This document shows positions 53,238 to 63,939 of a stretch of DNA of 64,000 nucleotides, in pieces; within the stretch, counting starts at the first letter, position 1; every line of letters starts with the position of its first letter. The DNA is from Ciona intestinalis (Eukaryota > Chordata > Ascidiacea > Phlebobranchia > Cionidae). The stretch covers positions 3,021,557 to 3,085,556 of the forward strand of contig NC_020172.2 of the NCBI RefSeq assembly GCF_000224145.3, in the 5' to 3' direction. The translations under genes and the position numbers were made by a program. Below the pieces are notes generated by a model. The model made no database searches, was not told the DNA's origin, and saw only the letters and a list, made by a program, of their open reading frames with translations.

Positions 53238-54860
53238 CTATAGTAGTTTTCCACCAAGAAAGCCCAACATTGCAGCCATCAAGGAAAGGAATGCTCCGGC
53301 CCAACACATCCCAAAGCAGTAGTAGTAAGAGAGAAAGGAAGAAGCTTGAACAGCTTGCGCTGTGACGCCGGTGTATGTGGCAACTCCAGCCAATGCAAAA
53401 ATGCCTGTTGATTATTTGGTTGTGTGAGTTTAATTGAAGTTATAGCAGAGGTAAGACAGACTATACTGCCTTTTAAATGGAGGTTTAATAGTATAGGCCT
53501 ATTTTAAGATGTATTTCGATTTAATACGTCGCTCGAGCCATTTTATATAGTCTTTGTTTAATACCAAATGGGATGGGAAAACGGAGTGAAAAGGTATCTC
53601 ATCTTCCCCCACCCTAGCCTACTATATTGACACATCCTGCACCCACAAAGTAACATACATGGGAACTCGTAAGCTGACACAAGGTATATGTGAACCGTGT
53701 TATAACAACTGTCGTTTTCCGGCCACGCAAGATGGGCAAGGATAAAGTGAGTTACGTTTACATACATACATGATACATCCTTGTTAGATTTTGTTATGAT
53801 TTTAACTGCATTATATAATGGCCATTCATACAGTAAAGCAGACATGCTATCTAGCTAGAGAAATACAAACATTTGTCACCTGAAACTAACACGCTTGCGG
53901 ATCCACTAGAGAACATGTTTCGATCAGAAGAACAACAACCGCCAATGATTAATAAAACCAACCCGAAAATTCCCGTCACAGTTGCCAAGCACAAGAGAGA
54001 GAAAACGGCCAGAATGGAAGCGGGTCTGTTCTCTGAAAAAAAAACGATTTTACTTAAATAAACAACATATTTAAGATATTTTACAATAATATAGCGTTTT
54101 TGGTGTTTTAATTGATACTGTTACGCAGATTCTGTAATAGGCTGATTTGTTCCATGCACATCAGCTCGTAAAAAGTACGGTATATATATAGTAGGGTGGG
54201 GGAAAATGAGACACATTTTCACTTTATTTTTTCGTCCAATTTGATTTTAAACAAAAAAATATTCTAAGAAATTCAAAACCATATATTCACGACTCCCATA
54301 GACAGTTGATAATTGTTTAAAACTTGATCAGGATATTAAGGTATTATGTTTTTAAGGTGTCCTGTCTTTCCCTATCCTACTATATACACAGTAGGTTAGA
54401 TAAGATGGCCTGTTATCCTTTATCATTGGTTTGGTAGTAAACAAAGAATATTTACAGAAAATATACCACATCCTCGTAACTCTAAAAAGCATAATTGTTA
54501 AGAAATAGGAAACAAGGGATACTATGTGCTAACGGTATCCATCTTAGCCCACAGTACTATATATTTTCTGCATATTTTAAAATGTTTCTTTGGAATTTAA
54601 CTATTAAAGCATAATTTTGATTTTCACTGGTAATGCCTAAGCATAATGTAATTCCATAGGATAACCTTGGCGTAATATTGAAATAATAACTTACGAATAA
54701 TCACTCTGCAGGTACCGCTGATGCACACCAAAAGCGGTCCCTCTGAACCTGTTACCCCGAGGACATTAGTACTCAACCATCCGGGCGCAAAAGTTGCCAC
54801 TATAATATCAGCGCATCCTAAAATACTTAAAAGTATTGCTGCACTTGCTGAAGCATTCAT
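53238..54860 (-). CDS. PMP22/claudin-like four-helix membrane protein
   Basis: Exons on the minus strand: 54860-54695, 54032-53880, 53404-53238 (stop TAG), in frame with phase-1 junctions; 161 residues. Helix 1 AAILLSILGCADIIVATFA, then an outer loop with two cysteines (LLVCISGTC), helix 2 SILAVFSLLCLATVTGIFG continuing into VLLIIGG, helix 3 from IFALAGVATYTGV, and helix 4 CFGMCWAGAFLSLMAAMLG. Helix order, size and the CWAGAFL helix fit the PMP22/EMP/claudin superfamily of junction and membrane proteins. The claudin signature W-GLW-C-C is not complete: W is present, GLW reads GPLL and the cysteines are only four apart, so the protein is better called claudin-like. Introns contain a MITE pair and a SINE tail. 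Confidence 0.8.
53551..53629 (-). mobile_element. MITE, truncated
   Basis: Marker and one terminus only (CTTCCCCCACCCTAGCCTAC); in a gene 4 intron. Confidence 0.7.
53635..53765 (+). mobile_element. SINE tail
   Basis: CCACAAAGTAACATACATGG to AAAGTGAGTTACG, next to a truncated MITE. Confidence 0.75.
54185..54385 (+). mobile_element. MITE, Cimi-1-like
   Basis: Full copy in the gene 4 intron, abutting a second-subfamily copy. Confidence 0.85.
54388..54563 (+). mobile_element. MITE, TAAGATGG subfamily
   Basis: Left end CAGTAGGTTAGATAAGATGG; right end GCCCACAGTACTATATA. Confidence 0.8.
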
Positions 54861-55053
54861 TTTATTTATTCAAAATCCTAAAGATGCAGTTATAGACACT
54901 AAAAAACAACTTTACAAGTTGAATGTATGAACAACTATAGCCTACTCGGTGTAGAAACAGTCATATAACTCCTGACTCACGTTTAACTGGCCCCGCCCAC
55001 TTGTTTGGTGTCTGGACCATTTTTTCTTTGTCTCTCCCAAAAAAAGCTTTTAG

Positions 55054-55276
55054 CTTAAAGAGTCCGGCCCACGGTTCTCATGGTTGCGCAGTTTTTCTTT
55101 CATAGTGCCAGCGAGTGACGCAACAATAGGCGAACTTTTTGGCACTTTTTAAAACGTTTTTTTTGGCCAAACTAAATATTTTTTTCATAAAAAAAATACC
55201 ACAGATAGTAGGCTATTTATTAAGTGTAAATTTCATTTAAAACCAACTTGTATGAGCGTGGTCCAGACTCTTTAAG
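55054..55276. mobile_element. Unclassified ~223-bp element with terminal inverted repeats
   Basis: Left end CTTAAAGAGTCCGGCCCACG; right end, read on the minus strand, CTTAAAGAGTCTGGACCACG. Arms of about 27 nt with few mismatches, no reading frame inside. A non-autonomous DNA transposon is likely. Confidence 0.7.
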
Positions 55277-55558
55277 AAGATTTTTTTAGTCAGTGGGCGT
55301 GAACAAGCATATCTTTCAATACGCTTAGCTATTACTAGTGTGATTTAAGTACAATTTAAGTTACCACAAATCATATTACTATTGAACGCCTATTCTAATC
55401 GTAACATTGTTTGTTAAAAAAACTATTAAACGAGTTTTATAACAAAAATGCAACCACTAACCTAATGTTATCTTCGCATACAGGTGTCTAATTTGACTAT
55501 GTCTAAACGTGTAACGCTTTACCCGATACCATCAGTTTAAATATAAAACAGACATAAA

Positions 55559-55765
55559 TATATTAGGGTGGGGAAAAGATGCGACGCCTTTTTATTTTTT
55601 ATTTTATTTTCTCCTATTTGATAGTGAACAAAGAACATTTAAAGAAATATAAAACCGTATTCTAACGACCGACTCTTATAGACCGTTGTCATTTGTTTAA
55701 AACCCGATCAAGATAATTTGTTATTATGTGCTAAAGGTGTCCCGTCTTCCCCCACCCTAACGATA
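55559..55765 (+). mobile_element. MITE, Cimi-1-like
   Basis: Full copy, TATTAGGGTGGGGAAAAG to CCCCACCCTAACGATA. Confidence 0.8.
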
Positions 55766-55819
55766 TGGTAAATTCCATAGCTACATGAGAAGCCCGTTTA
55801 ATTAAATAGCACCTTATAA

Positions 55820-55975
55820 CACAAATTTTATTTATTTCTTCGAATACGGTAACTACTAATTATAACAGCGGGAAATGTGAATTAAACAAAATTACAGTCG
55901 TTAAAAACCTAGTACGGGTAAAAACTACAAATAAAAGTAAAAGTATAAAAATAAATGCGTGGCTGCTAAATACTG
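55820..55975 (-). mobile_element. (ATT)-tailed retroelement, diverged
   Basis: TTTATTTATTTCTTCGAATA at one end, ATGCGTGGCTGCTAAA at the other. Confidence 0.65.
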
Positions 55976-56110
55976 AAGAATGTTGCACTTCTAGTCCGTT
56001 TCGCACCAGTGACTTCTCTACGTGTTTGCATGTGTGGTGACTTGAGTTGAACAGCGATCAACAAATATAGTGGTTAAATCGTAAAAACTTACATTAAATT
56101 ACTCTATGTA

Positions 56111-56290
56111 TTGTTTTGGGAGACCTTTATCACATAATGTCCAAATATCCTGACTGTGTTTTAAACAATTAACAACGGTCTATAGCAGTCGTGAGAATAC
56201 AGATTTAGAATTCTTTAAATGCTTTTTGTTTACAACCAAATAAGACGAGAAAATAGAATGAAACGGCGTCCCACCCCGCCCCACTATATT
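56111..56290 (-). mobile_element. MITE, one terminus decayed
   Basis: Reverse copy; left terminus eroded, right end CCGCCCCACTATATT. Confidence 0.7.
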
Positions 56291-56346
56291 ACTTTATGTA
56301 AATATATATATATATGTTTGGACCTTTTTAAAATAACAGTTTATAT

Positions 56347-56527
56347 ATATTAGGGTGGGGTAGATAGCACACCTTTTCGTTTTATTTTCTCGTCTCATTA
56401 GTAGTAAACATAAAATATTCAAAGAATTATAAAACTTTATCCTCACGACTCCCATAGACTGTTATTAAAAAGATTCGGATGTGTGGTTATCATGCTAAAA
56501 GTGTCCCGTCTTTCCCCATTCTACTAA
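56347..56527 (+). mobile_element. MITE, Cimi-1-like
   Basis: TATATTAGGGTGGGGTAG to CCCCATTCTACTAA; about 500 bp upstream of the gene 5 start. Confidence 0.8.
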
Positions 56528-56994
56528 TTGCATTTTTACGTGGTACTTATTGTGCCCAAAACACTATCCAATAACCAAACAAGCCTGAAAGTTAAGGCTG
56601 CTGCGTAAATCCCGCAGATTATTTATTCGACTGTTGTTTTAGCAGTATCTGTTTGTTGATTGTTGTATGCAATATTGGTCCCATATTATTACCTATAGCT
56701 ATATTTAAAACATATTCATTGAATTAAAATTAACCGCATTAAAATTACGTTAGACTGTTTAGAATAATAACCCTTTGTTTCTGTGTAATTTTCAGAGTAT
56801 GTAAAATCTGTTCGGAGTATTTAAACCCACAACAATATATCGACAAGCCAAAAAACTCATTGAATTTAGAAGAATAATTAAAGGGAATAGATCAACCTTC
56901 AGGAAATGAATAATCTCTGCGGTAAGTGTTTCATTACATCTAGTTTCTGATACCATACACATCGAAGCACAAACAACAAGCATATACGTTTGGA

Positions 56995-57000
56995 TATAAA
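56995..57000 (+). promoter_or_regulatory. TATA box of the serine protease gene
   Basis: TATAAA lies 53 bp upstream of the predicted start ATG, which would put transcription start about 57025 with a short 5' UTR. It is the only well-placed TATA box I found before a gene in this window. Confidence 0.5.
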
Positions 57001-57052
57001 GGAAGCACCGAATACCCACTGAGATAGCATTTGTTGCTAGAGGCGAGCAGAG

Positions 57053-60000
57053 ATGAGACTTGGTATATTGGGAACTTGGTTTTGTTTGCTTTCGTTTGGC
57101 TGTCTACTGGCTTCGCCATCTAATCTTAACAGGTAAATGATTTTTAATTTTTCTTCCTCTTTTTTTGGTTACTTTTTTTCGAGTTTTTTTCTTACTATTA
57201 TGTTAATATTTTACGGGTTCATAACGTAGAAGTAGCCTACGCCAGCGTTTGTTAAAGTCAATTTATATTAATGCTAATAACTTAAAGAGTATTAATTGTG
57301 GGGGAAGACGATACACCTTTAGCATATAATTTCAAAATATCTTCATCGTGCTTTAAACAATTAATAACGGTCTATGGGAGTCGTGAAAATATTTTATTTT
57401 ATTGCCCCATTTAGTAGTAAACAAAGAACATTCGAAGAATTATAAAACCGTATTCTCACGACTTCCATATTATGTGATAAGGTGTTCCATTTCCTTACCT
57501 TATACTATAGAGACAACGTTTTTCTAAAACAGGTTTTTTGCTGAACCGGGCGATTTCTCTAAATACGACTCGACCTTGGATAAGGGTAAGCTTGTACTTT
57601 TACTTTACTTTATAACGTATTACCCTTTCTTAAAAACACCTTTAGCTGCCTGTCGGAGTCGCTATAACATGCGAAACGTATATATTTGGGGTGGGGAAGG
57701 CGGGACATATTCAGCGGGACACCCTTTTTATAATATCCAAATATCCTGAACGTGTTTTAAATTAAACAATTAACGACGGCCTATGGAAGTCGTGCGGACA
57801 CGGTTTTATAATTCTTCGAATGTTTTTTTGTTTACTGCCAAATGGGACGAGAAAAAAGTGTTCCATTTTTTTCAACCCTACTGTATTTAAACTTTACATC
57901 ATTTTTTTGTCAGAAGATCTCTTCTTAGAAATAAAGTATAGTAGGATGGGGGAAGATGGGACACCTTTGGCGCATAATAGCCGAATATCCTGATCGTGTT
58001 TTAAACAATTACCAACGGTCTATGGGTGTCTTAAGCATATATTTTTATAATTCTTTGAAAGTTCCTTGTTTACTACCACACTGGACGAGAAAATAGAGTT
58101 AAAATGTGTCCCAACTTCCCCCATCCTACTATATAGTTTCTGTAATTTACCATAATTGTAGTCGAATTTTAAACCACTTCAAATGAACTTTAATAATATT
58201 TTAAACTTGTTTACTTTCTAAATATAGAATTGGATCGAGCAGAAAACAACGGAAGAATTAAAAAGCACTGGGGCCAGTAAGTATAATGTGTATAGGCGCG
58301 ACTCGACTGCTTTAAAGCGTTAGCTTTCTGGTATGTTTTACATTTCTAATTATTATTATTACGCGGCGCATTTTGCCGGTGTGCCTTTTCTTTAAGCTCG
58401 CTTTTTACGCTGACTGGACTTGTTTAAACTAGGCAGTATACAGTACGGTTGTATGTTGTTTTATTGAAAGCGAATTTTTGTGGCGTTGATTTTACAATTT
58501 TATTTAAGACGTTAGTTGTGTCGTATAGTTGAGAGTATACGAGTTTGGTTGGACGTCTAATAGTTTTAATAGAGCAACATTTAATAAAAGTTATCGGTTG
58601 ACGCTTGTTATAAGGAATTGTTTCATTGTATATAGTTGAGTGAAGAAGATAGGTCACTTTTAGCACATAATATCTAAATATCCTGATAGTGTTTCAATCA
58701 ATTACCAACGGTCTATGGGAGTCGTGAGGGTGCGGTTTTATTAATCTTCGATGTTCTTTGTTTACCACTAAATGAACCAAATGAAGCGAGAAAATATAGT
58801 AAAACGATGTGCCATCTTACCCAAACTACCCCATAATCATATAAATTTTGCTTTTTTAATTTTAGGTCAGTATCTTCAGGGCTGGCATTGGAATGTCCGC
58901 ATTATGGTAAGATACCAAGATATTTGTATAAATGCATGTAAATTTGTTTAAATATATAGAACCCCATATGAGTTAACTTATATTGTAATGTGGGTTGAAC
59001 AGCCACGCTTTTCTGACACTTTTATTCAAGTATAGTTTTTACCAGCAGCATGGGTATAACGACTGTCGTTTTGTTGCTCATTAATTTCTATTTGTTAGTC
59101 TGATCTTCGCTGCTGAGAATAAATTATGTGAATGAATGAATGTAACATGTTTATTGTCTCGTGGTCGGGAAACGACAGTCGTTATAACACGGGTGTTCTG
59201 TTTCATACTCTTCGTGTCAGCTTATGAGTTACCATATGTTACTTTGTGGGTGATTTTTTGGGCTTTTTTAATTTTTTTTTAACTGAATGTAACTGTATGT
59301 AATTTATTCTCGCATTCTGGGGCAGAACAGTCGTTATAACGCGGGTGTTATGTTTCGTAAACCTTGTGTCCGCTTCCTATAGTTACCACATGTGTAACTT
59401 TGTGTCGATTATTTAGAGGATTTTTTATGTATGGCTTACAATTTAGACTAATTGTTTCCCAAGAACACATTTTGATTTTCCGGTGGTTTTGAAATTAGTT
59501 ATTTATTTTGTTGCCTTTTTTTTCAAGGTGAAGTTTCAGCTGCAGATCATGTTAAAATCGGACGCGATTGTTTGGCATGTGGCCAGAAGTGCTGTTCGCG
59601 CAACGCAGATAAGAGATTGTATTGTAAGTTATTGGTGATTATGTTTTCGAACTGTCTATATGGTAGAGCGGGGGAAGACGGTACATCTTTATTGCATAAC
59701 ATCCAAAAACCCTGATCGTGTTTTAAACAATAAACAACGGTCTATGGGAATCGCGAGGATACGGTTTTATATTTCTTTAAATGTTCTTTGTTGACTACCG
59801 AATACGATGAGAAAATTAAATAAATAGGTGTTCCCTACTATATGTATTTATATATTTATCTGTATACGCAAAAAGCAATACAATCTTTTTTATATTTCAT
59901 AATGCATTTTAGACTTGACTATATGCATAGTCGCACAGGCAACCGAATTCACTTTAGACGAAAACGTGTAGGTTGGACAAATACTATTTAAATGCGTATT

Positions 60001-62941
60001 GATATATATATATAGTAGGGTGGGGGAAGATGGGACACATTTAATACATAATATCCAAATAGCCTGATCGTGTTTTAAACAATTAACAACGGTCTGTGGG
60101 AAGTTGTGGGATACAGTTTTATAATTCTTTGAATGTTGTTTCTTTACTACCAAATGAGACGAGAAAATAGAATGAAAATATGTCCCATCTTCCCCTACCC
60201 TGCTATATTACGTTTTTGCAATATTTTAATGGCGATATATTTAAGATGGACGGGACAGCTATACCAACGAGTTTCCTTGGTTTGTGGCTGTTTTTGTGGA
60301 CGGTAGATTCGAGTGTGGTGGAGTGATGGTTTCACCGAATTCTGCTGTAACTGCAGCGCACTGTGTACACAAATTTTGTCCACGATCTAATTTGAGATAT
60401 TCGTAAGTTAATTTTTTGTGTTTTAGATTTTGCAGTTTTAGATAGATGGTAACCGCCGCCATGACTCTAAAAGTTTTGGTTAAAATAGTCGCCCGACTTT
60501 TTTGTAGGCGCATGATGTGTGTCTGAGCATCACACTAATGAGAATAATTACACTGTAACCACAGAAATAAAAAGGAGTAGAACGCGGAACTTTCCAAAAC
60601 CGTGATATATTCTTTCTTCTATTCACGTGACCGCCAACTCCGTCCCTATTTCGCTTAGTTTCCATGGCAAAAGATAGGCGCACAGTAGTTTTAGGAGGTT
60701 TTAGCTGTTTATTTTAAAAACTACACCAACTATTCAAGTTTATTAGGCCAGTTTAGTTATTTGGTAGGTTAACGCTTACAGTTTACCACTTTTTAGGAAA
60801 TTTAATTATTTAATAATTTTAATTAAAAACCTTCAAACAAACGGTTTGTTAGAAATATATAAATATTATAAGTTGTTTTACTCTATAACTTTAAAACAAG
60901 TAAAAAAAAAACGAAGAAAAACTACATAAAACGCCCTCGAATCCATTGACTCCAACAGTAAACGGGAACGACCCGCGAAAGAGAGAGAGTGTATCACCTC
61001 TCTCCTTTACCGACATTGGAGATGCGCGTTCTATTCTTTTTTATTTCTGTGACTCTAACCCATTAGCTAAAAATGCGCTGCTACCATTGTAGGCGTGTGT
61101 GTCTTGTGGCAGGACGCTTAACGGCAATTGCTCCAACCAGATATCCAAAAAATAATAATCTTCCACAAAGTAACACACATGGTAACTCGTAAGCTGGCAC
61201 GTAGTGTATGAAATAGAACAATCGTGGTAAGCGACTGTTATTTTCCAGCCTGCGAGGATAAAGCAAGTTCCATTCATCCATGTACAAATAATGTATTGTT
61301 TTAACAGACGTCGTATCACGGTTAAAGTTGGATCTTTGAATTTGAACTTGGACGAACGAATTGGGCCAGGCAGTTCGCATCATATCGTAGAACAAGTTAT
61401 TTGCAACCATTATTATAGATCGGGTTCAAACTACAGGTAAATATAAAATATAGAGCTGTGGGGTATAGATGGGAGAACTTTTGAACTTAATGTCGAAATA
61501 ACCTTTTCTTGTTTCAAACAATTAACAGCGGTCTATGGGAGCCTTGAGGAAACAGTTTTATAGTGCTTTAAATGCTTTTTTGTTTACTACCAAATGGGTT
61601 GAGAAAATGGAATGAAAAGGTGTCTCACCTCCCCCACGCAAGAATAAACAAGTTACATTCATTCCTCCATTTAGTGCAACTTAGCAACGTAAAAGCTGAA
61701 AACTCTTCAGGTAATGTTTTAACCAAAATGCTGTTTTAAATTATAGAAATGACGCCGCTATACTGAGATTAGAAGACCACCAACGTTTTCCTTTCGTATG
61801 TTTGAACAACTTTACATCAGAACACCCAATTACTCGAAATTGCCTTGCAGTTGGTCATGGCTTTACTCACAAATCGAATAATATTACAAGCATACAACAA
61901 GTGGCTCGTATTAGTCTACTGGGTTATGAAAGGTGTTTGACCGAGCTTCAAATGACTGCAGTTCTAAATAAATGGGAAATGTGTGGCCGTGTTATGAAAG
62001 ATGGTGTCTCTCGTCTGGTCGGATGTTTTGTAAGTAAAAATGTATAAAATACAGTTTTGACAATACTTTTATTGTTTTTGCAAACATTTATTTTTGATTG
62101 TATAGTAGTAATATTTGTTCTTGTAGTATAGGGTGGGGAAGGACGCGACAACTTTAGCACATAATACCCAGATATCCTGATCGTCTTTTAAACAATTATA
62201 ACAACGGTCTATGAAAGTCGTGAGGATAAGGTTTTTAACTATTTGAATGTTATTTGTTAAAGTTAAAATGTGACCCTTCTCCCCCACCCTAATATATATT
62301 TCTACTGCCTACACATATTAGCTTTGTTGCGAGATCGCACTATGGCTTAAGAATTGCTCCAACCCATAGTTCCTTTGTGAGTAACATGTTGTATAGCAGG
62401 GTGGAGAAATATGGGACGCCTTTTCATTCCATTTTCTCGTCCCATTTGGTAGTAAACAAAAAACATTTACAGAATTATAAAACCGTATCCTCTAGACACC
62501 CATAGAATGTTGTTTAAAACACGAACAAAATAGTTTTATATTATGTGCTAAAGGTGTCCCGTCTTTCCCCACCTTACTATATAGGATACAGAACACCCGT
62601 GTAACAACGACCTTCGTTTTCCGCCAAGCGAGGAAAAATATGCTACACTTGTTTATAATATGAAAAACTCATCAACCGAAATGATATTTTTGTAATTTTT
62701 TTTTATAATTTTTTTTTGTTTTTCCACGCAGTTTGACAGCGGTGGGCCTGTTGTGTGTCCCAAAGATCCGGACGACAAATGCTCGCCGTATGTACTGCAT
62801 GGAATTTTCTCCAGGAAACTCAGAGGTACATCGTGTGCCCGTTCTGAGCTAAACATATTGACTGACGTGTCCCGGGCATCGTTTACCTCTGTCATCGATT
62901 GGATAAAGCAGCACACAGCGTTTGAAAGAAGGTGCCCGTAG
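57053..62941 (+). CDS. Secreted S1-family serine protease with atypical pocket
   Basis: Exons: 57053-57132, 57533-57585, 58228-58276, 58866-58906, 59528-59623, 60246-60402, 61308-61436, 61747-62029, 62732-62941 (stop TAG); 365 residues. A signal peptide ([15 protein letters not shown]) is followed by a ~100-residue prodomain with a short cysteine cluster (CLACGQKCC). The protease domain starts near NEFPWFVAV. Catalytic residues are present: His in TAAHC, Asp in NDAAILRL, Ser in DSGGP. Features that differ from trypsin: the activation site KR-LYYG replaces R-IVGG; the segment before the serine reads GCFFDSGGP, so position 193 is Phe and 189 about Val; SWG is replaced by SRK; position 226 about Asn. 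Activity may be absent or very selective. Introns hold eight or more MITEs. Confidence 0.85.
57290..57511. mobile_element. Chimeric MITE with inverted core
   Basis: The left half reads in minus orientation, the right half in plus orientation, joined near 57400. In protease intron 1. Confidence 0.7.
57679..57894 (-). mobile_element. MITE, Cimi-1-like
   Basis: Reverse copy with a short duplication near its left end (CGGGACA twice). Confidence 0.75.
57937..58136 (-). mobile_element. MITE, Cimi-1-like
   Basis: Full reverse copy, TATAGTAGGATGGGGGAAG to CCCCCATCCTACTATA. Confidence 0.85.
58629..58836 (-). mobile_element. MITE, degenerate
   Basis: Reverse copy; ends TATAGTTGAGTGAAGAAG and ACCCAAACTACCCCATA. 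Confidence 0.7.
58988..59132 (+). mobile_element. (ATT)-tailed retroelement
   Basis: Begins CAGCCACGCTTTTCTGACAC, ends TGATCTTCGCTGCTGAGAAT; abuts a reverse SINE. Confidence 0.65.
59133..59460 (-). mobile_element. Two reverse SINE copies in tandem
   Basis: Tail at 59133-59262 and a second copy at 59283-59460 with the middle part decayed. Confidence 0.7.
59658..59844 (-). mobile_element. MITE, Cimi-1-like
   Basis: Reverse copy, right terminus shortened to GTTCCCTACTATA. Confidence 0.75.
60009..60208 (-). mobile_element. MITE, Cimi-1-like
   Basis: Full, well-kept reverse copy 38 bp before the catalytic-His exon. Confidence 0.85.
60560..61051. mobile_element. Unclassified ~490-bp element with terminal inverted repeats
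   Basis: Left end CACAGAAATAAAAAGGAGTA and right end, on the minus strand, CACAGAAATAAAAAAGAATA, both followed by GAACGCG. It sits in a protease intron and has no open frame. Confidence 0.7.
61078..61282 (+). mobile_element. SINE, 5'-truncated with inner deletion
   Basis: Lacks the head; middle jumps from GCTCCAACCAG to the AATAATAATC before the tail. Confidence 0.75.
61448..61640 (-). mobile_element. MITE joined to a SINE tail
   Basis: Reverse copy whose right end (CCTCCCCCACG) runs straight into a SINE 3' end (AATAAACAAGTTACATTCAT) up to 61670. Confidence 0.7.
62125..62295 (-). mobile_element. MITE, Cimi-1-like
   Basis: Reverse copy with a small core deletion; right end CCCCCACCCTAATATATA. 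Confidence 0.75.
62391..62584 (+). mobile_element. MITE, Cimi-1-like
   Basis: Full copy, followed directly by a SINE tail fragment. Confidence 0.8.
62588..62650 (+). mobile_element. SINE tail fragment
   Basis: CAGAACACCCGTGTAACAAC and following bases. Confidence 0.6.
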
Positions 62942-63084
62942 TTGCCGTGTTACGTAATTTAAATATCATCAGTACATTTTTGCAAAAAGTTATGTTAAAG
63001 TAATATTTTGCAGAATTTGAATAACGGCAGTACATTTTTGCGAAAAATCTGTTAAAAGTAAAATTTTTGTTGGATTTAAAATAT

Positions 63085-63291
63085 GTATGGTAGGGTGGGG
63101 GAAGATGGGATACATTTTATTTCTATTTTCTCGGCCCATTTGGTAGTAAACAAAAAACATTTAAAGAATTATAAATTCGTATCCCTACGGCTCCTATAGA
63201 CCGTTGTTAATTGTTTGAAACACGATCAGGATATTTAGATATTATATGCTAAAGGTGTCCCGTATTTCCCACCCTACTGTACAAAAGAACT
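63085..63291 (+). mobile_element. MITE, Cimi-1-like
   Basis: Full copy 145 bp after the protease stop codon. Confidence 0.85.
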
Positions 63292-63476
63292 TCTACATAA
63301 TTGCCATTTTTTATTCTGTCAAAATGGACCTTGCTATACTGACCTGATATTGGAAGAAGAAGGTTGAATAGTCACACTAAATCTGGCGTGTCTGTTTAAC
63401 CGATCTGTACATAAAACTTTTTTATTGATTTTTGTGAACTGTCCTATTACGTGAACAAAAAAATGCCTAAATAAAA

Positions 63477-63602
63477 TAATCACCCACAAAGTAACATACT
63501 TGGCAACTCGTAAGCTGGCACTAGATGTATGAAACAGAACGCCCGTGTTATAACGACTGTCGTTTTCCGGCCACGCGAGAATAAAGTAAGTTACATTCAA
63601 AT
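63477..63602 (+). mobile_element. SINE tail
   Basis: Well-kept tail, AATCACCCACAAAGTAACAT to GTAAGTTACATTC; may lie in the gene 6 3' flank. Confidence 0.8.
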
Positions 63603-63615
63603 ACATGAACTGTAT

Positions 63616-63625
63616 TTTATTTATT
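63616..63625 (-). terminator. Candidate poly(A) signal of gene 6
   Basis: Two overlapping TTTATT copies on the plus strand read as AATAAA on the minus strand, about 140 bp after the gene 6 stop codon. Confidence 0.45.
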
Positions 63626-63760
63626 TTCTAAGTTCTATACCCAGAACGTAGCACTAACAACAACACCATACAAGTACGTGGCGAATAAGTCAATATACGC
63701 GACGTTAATATTCTCTGTGTTACGACACTCGGTAAAAGAATTGGTCAACCCTGGCGATTT

Positions 63761-63904
63761 TCATTTGGAACCACTGAAATTCCTTAGAGCATCCAGAAAA
63801 ACTTGTTTAGTTTGTTGGATCAATTCTTGGTACATTGTGACATCATCGTGTTTGTGACGTAACGTGCTTTGCAAAGTCTCTTTAAGAGCATGGTTTTCGT
63901 CTTG
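63761..63904 (-). CDS. Last coding exon of a minus-strand gene (5' part outside window)
   Basis: On the minus strand a pyrimidine-rich acceptor ending CAG at 63905 opens a frame of 47 codons that stops at 63763-63761 (TGA). The peptide starts QDENHALKETLQSTLRHKHD and continues with YQELIQQTKQVFLDALRN; it is helical with a heptad-like pattern, so a coiled-coil or helical-bundle tail is likely. Function unknown. Only acceptor, open frame, protein-like composition and a downstream AATAAA support it. Confidence 0.55.
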   Translation of the reverse strand, partial: QDENHALKETLQSTLRHKHDDVTMYQELIQQTKQVFLDALRNFSGSK

Positions 63905-63939
63905 CTGTAAAAACAACATTATTTTATTAAGTCTGTCCG

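Larger units (their letters stand above)
54861..57052. other. Divergent spacer between genes 4 and 5
   Basis: About 2.2 kb shared 5' region. It has a GC-box-like CCCCGCCC near 54988 close to gene 4, a foldback element at 55054-55276, MITEs at 55559-55765, 56111-56290 and 56347-56527, an (ATT)-type SINE at 55820-55975, and the gene 5 TATA box. No exon seen. Confidence 0.55.
62942..63760. other. Convergent spacer between genes 5 and 6
   Basis: Gene 5 3' UTR with a direct repeat (two copies of a ~60-bp stretch containing GTACATTTTTGC at 62966 and 63024), a MITE, a SINE tail and the 3' UTR of gene 6. No exon seen. Confidence 0.5.

Noticed and set aside
53039..53257. Minus-strand 72-codon frame
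   Set aside because: Composed of a MITE and the 3' flank of gene 4.
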